The position numbers and the translations under genes were made by a program. 45,407 bases of DNA, taken from the NCBI GenBank assembly GCA_021805565.1, contig JAJZFA010000032.1, forward strand, positions 1 to 45,407. The letters are read 5' to 3'. Source of the DNA: Pseudomonadota bacterium. GTDB taxonomy: Bacteria; Pseudomonadota; Alphaproteobacteria; Acetobacterales; Acetobacteraceae. The notes under the pieces were generated by a model, which saw only the letters and a program-made list of their open reading frames with translations, was not told the DNA's origin and did no database searches. This document shows positions 45,390-45,407 of this stretch, piece by piece. How positions within the stretch are numbered: the stretch's first letter is position 1; every line of letters starts with the position of its first letter.

Positions 45390-45407
45390 TAAGGCAACGC
45401 TGGCAAA
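45390..45407. repeat. 114-bp structured repeat, copy 3 (cut by window end)
   Basis: The first 18 bases of a further unit match exactly, so the array continues beyond the window. Confidence 0.85.

Noticed and set aside
45162-45407. CRISPR array or integron attC array as explanation of the tandem repeat
   Set aside because: Units abut with no variable spacers, so it is not CRISPR; there are no cassette ORFs and no RYYYAAC/GTTRRRY core pair, so it does not fit attC.

Overview
The window looks like a chromosomal segment of a GC-rich alphaproteobacterium, most plausibly of the family Acetobacteraceae. That placement is an inference from GC-rich codon use, the gene mix (a two-subunit Tat-exported molybdenum dehydrogenase, phosphoketolase, FMN-type glutamate synthase, a DUF3237 protein) and dispersed palindromic repeats; no taxonomic marker gene is present.

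Layout. 1-1480 is accessory DNA: a long palindrome, a sequence resembling the end of an IS21 element, an MntA/HepT nucleotidyltransferase-HEPN pair whose toxin N-terminus seems frameshifted, and a ParA C-terminal remnant. It abuts the 3' end of a tRNA-Arg(TCT) gene, as an integrated island would. 1686-16581 is metabolic: DedA, a luciferase-like monooxygenase, a SulP anion transporter, an FMN-binding glutamate synthase, a glutathione-independent formaldehyde dehydrogenase, an exported ankyrin protein, phosphoketolase, TspO, a D-threonine-aldolase-like enzyme, a threonine synthase, a tiny histidine-rich exported peptide and a LysR regulator. 16781-20335 holds a radical SAM enzyme converging on an ACP-MBOAT-SGNH operon that resembles dltC-dltB-dltD without dltA. 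20465-26746 carries AlgH/YqgE, an HMG-CoA-lyase-like enzyme, the (2Fe-2S) and molybdenum subunits of an aldehyde or isoquinoline dehydrogenase, DUF3237 and a 3-hydroxyisobutyrate dehydrogenase.

27110-30493 is a large type ISP-like DNA methylase with an apparently mutated nuclease motif and an AT-richer recognition region. 30490-38781 (minus strand) is a complete kdp potassium-uptake operon: a 27-aa membrane peptide, kdpF, kdpA, kdpB, kdpC, kdpD and kdpE, with a palindromic MITE-like element between kdpF and kdpA. 39012-43057 holds an SDR and a KaiC-like double ATPase (frameshifted) followed by a hybrid histidine kinase. The right end has a tiny exported peptide, an unrecognised 316-aa protein, two copies of a palindromic repeat and a tandem array of a 114-bp structured repeat that also occurs singly 30 kb away.

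For novelty the best leads are the 114-bp repeat family, whose predicted hairpin shows compensatory base changes; the dltA-less ACP/MBOAT/SGNH module; the methylase with a degenerate nuclease; and the KaiC-histidine kinase pair. None is proven to be a new system from sequence alone.
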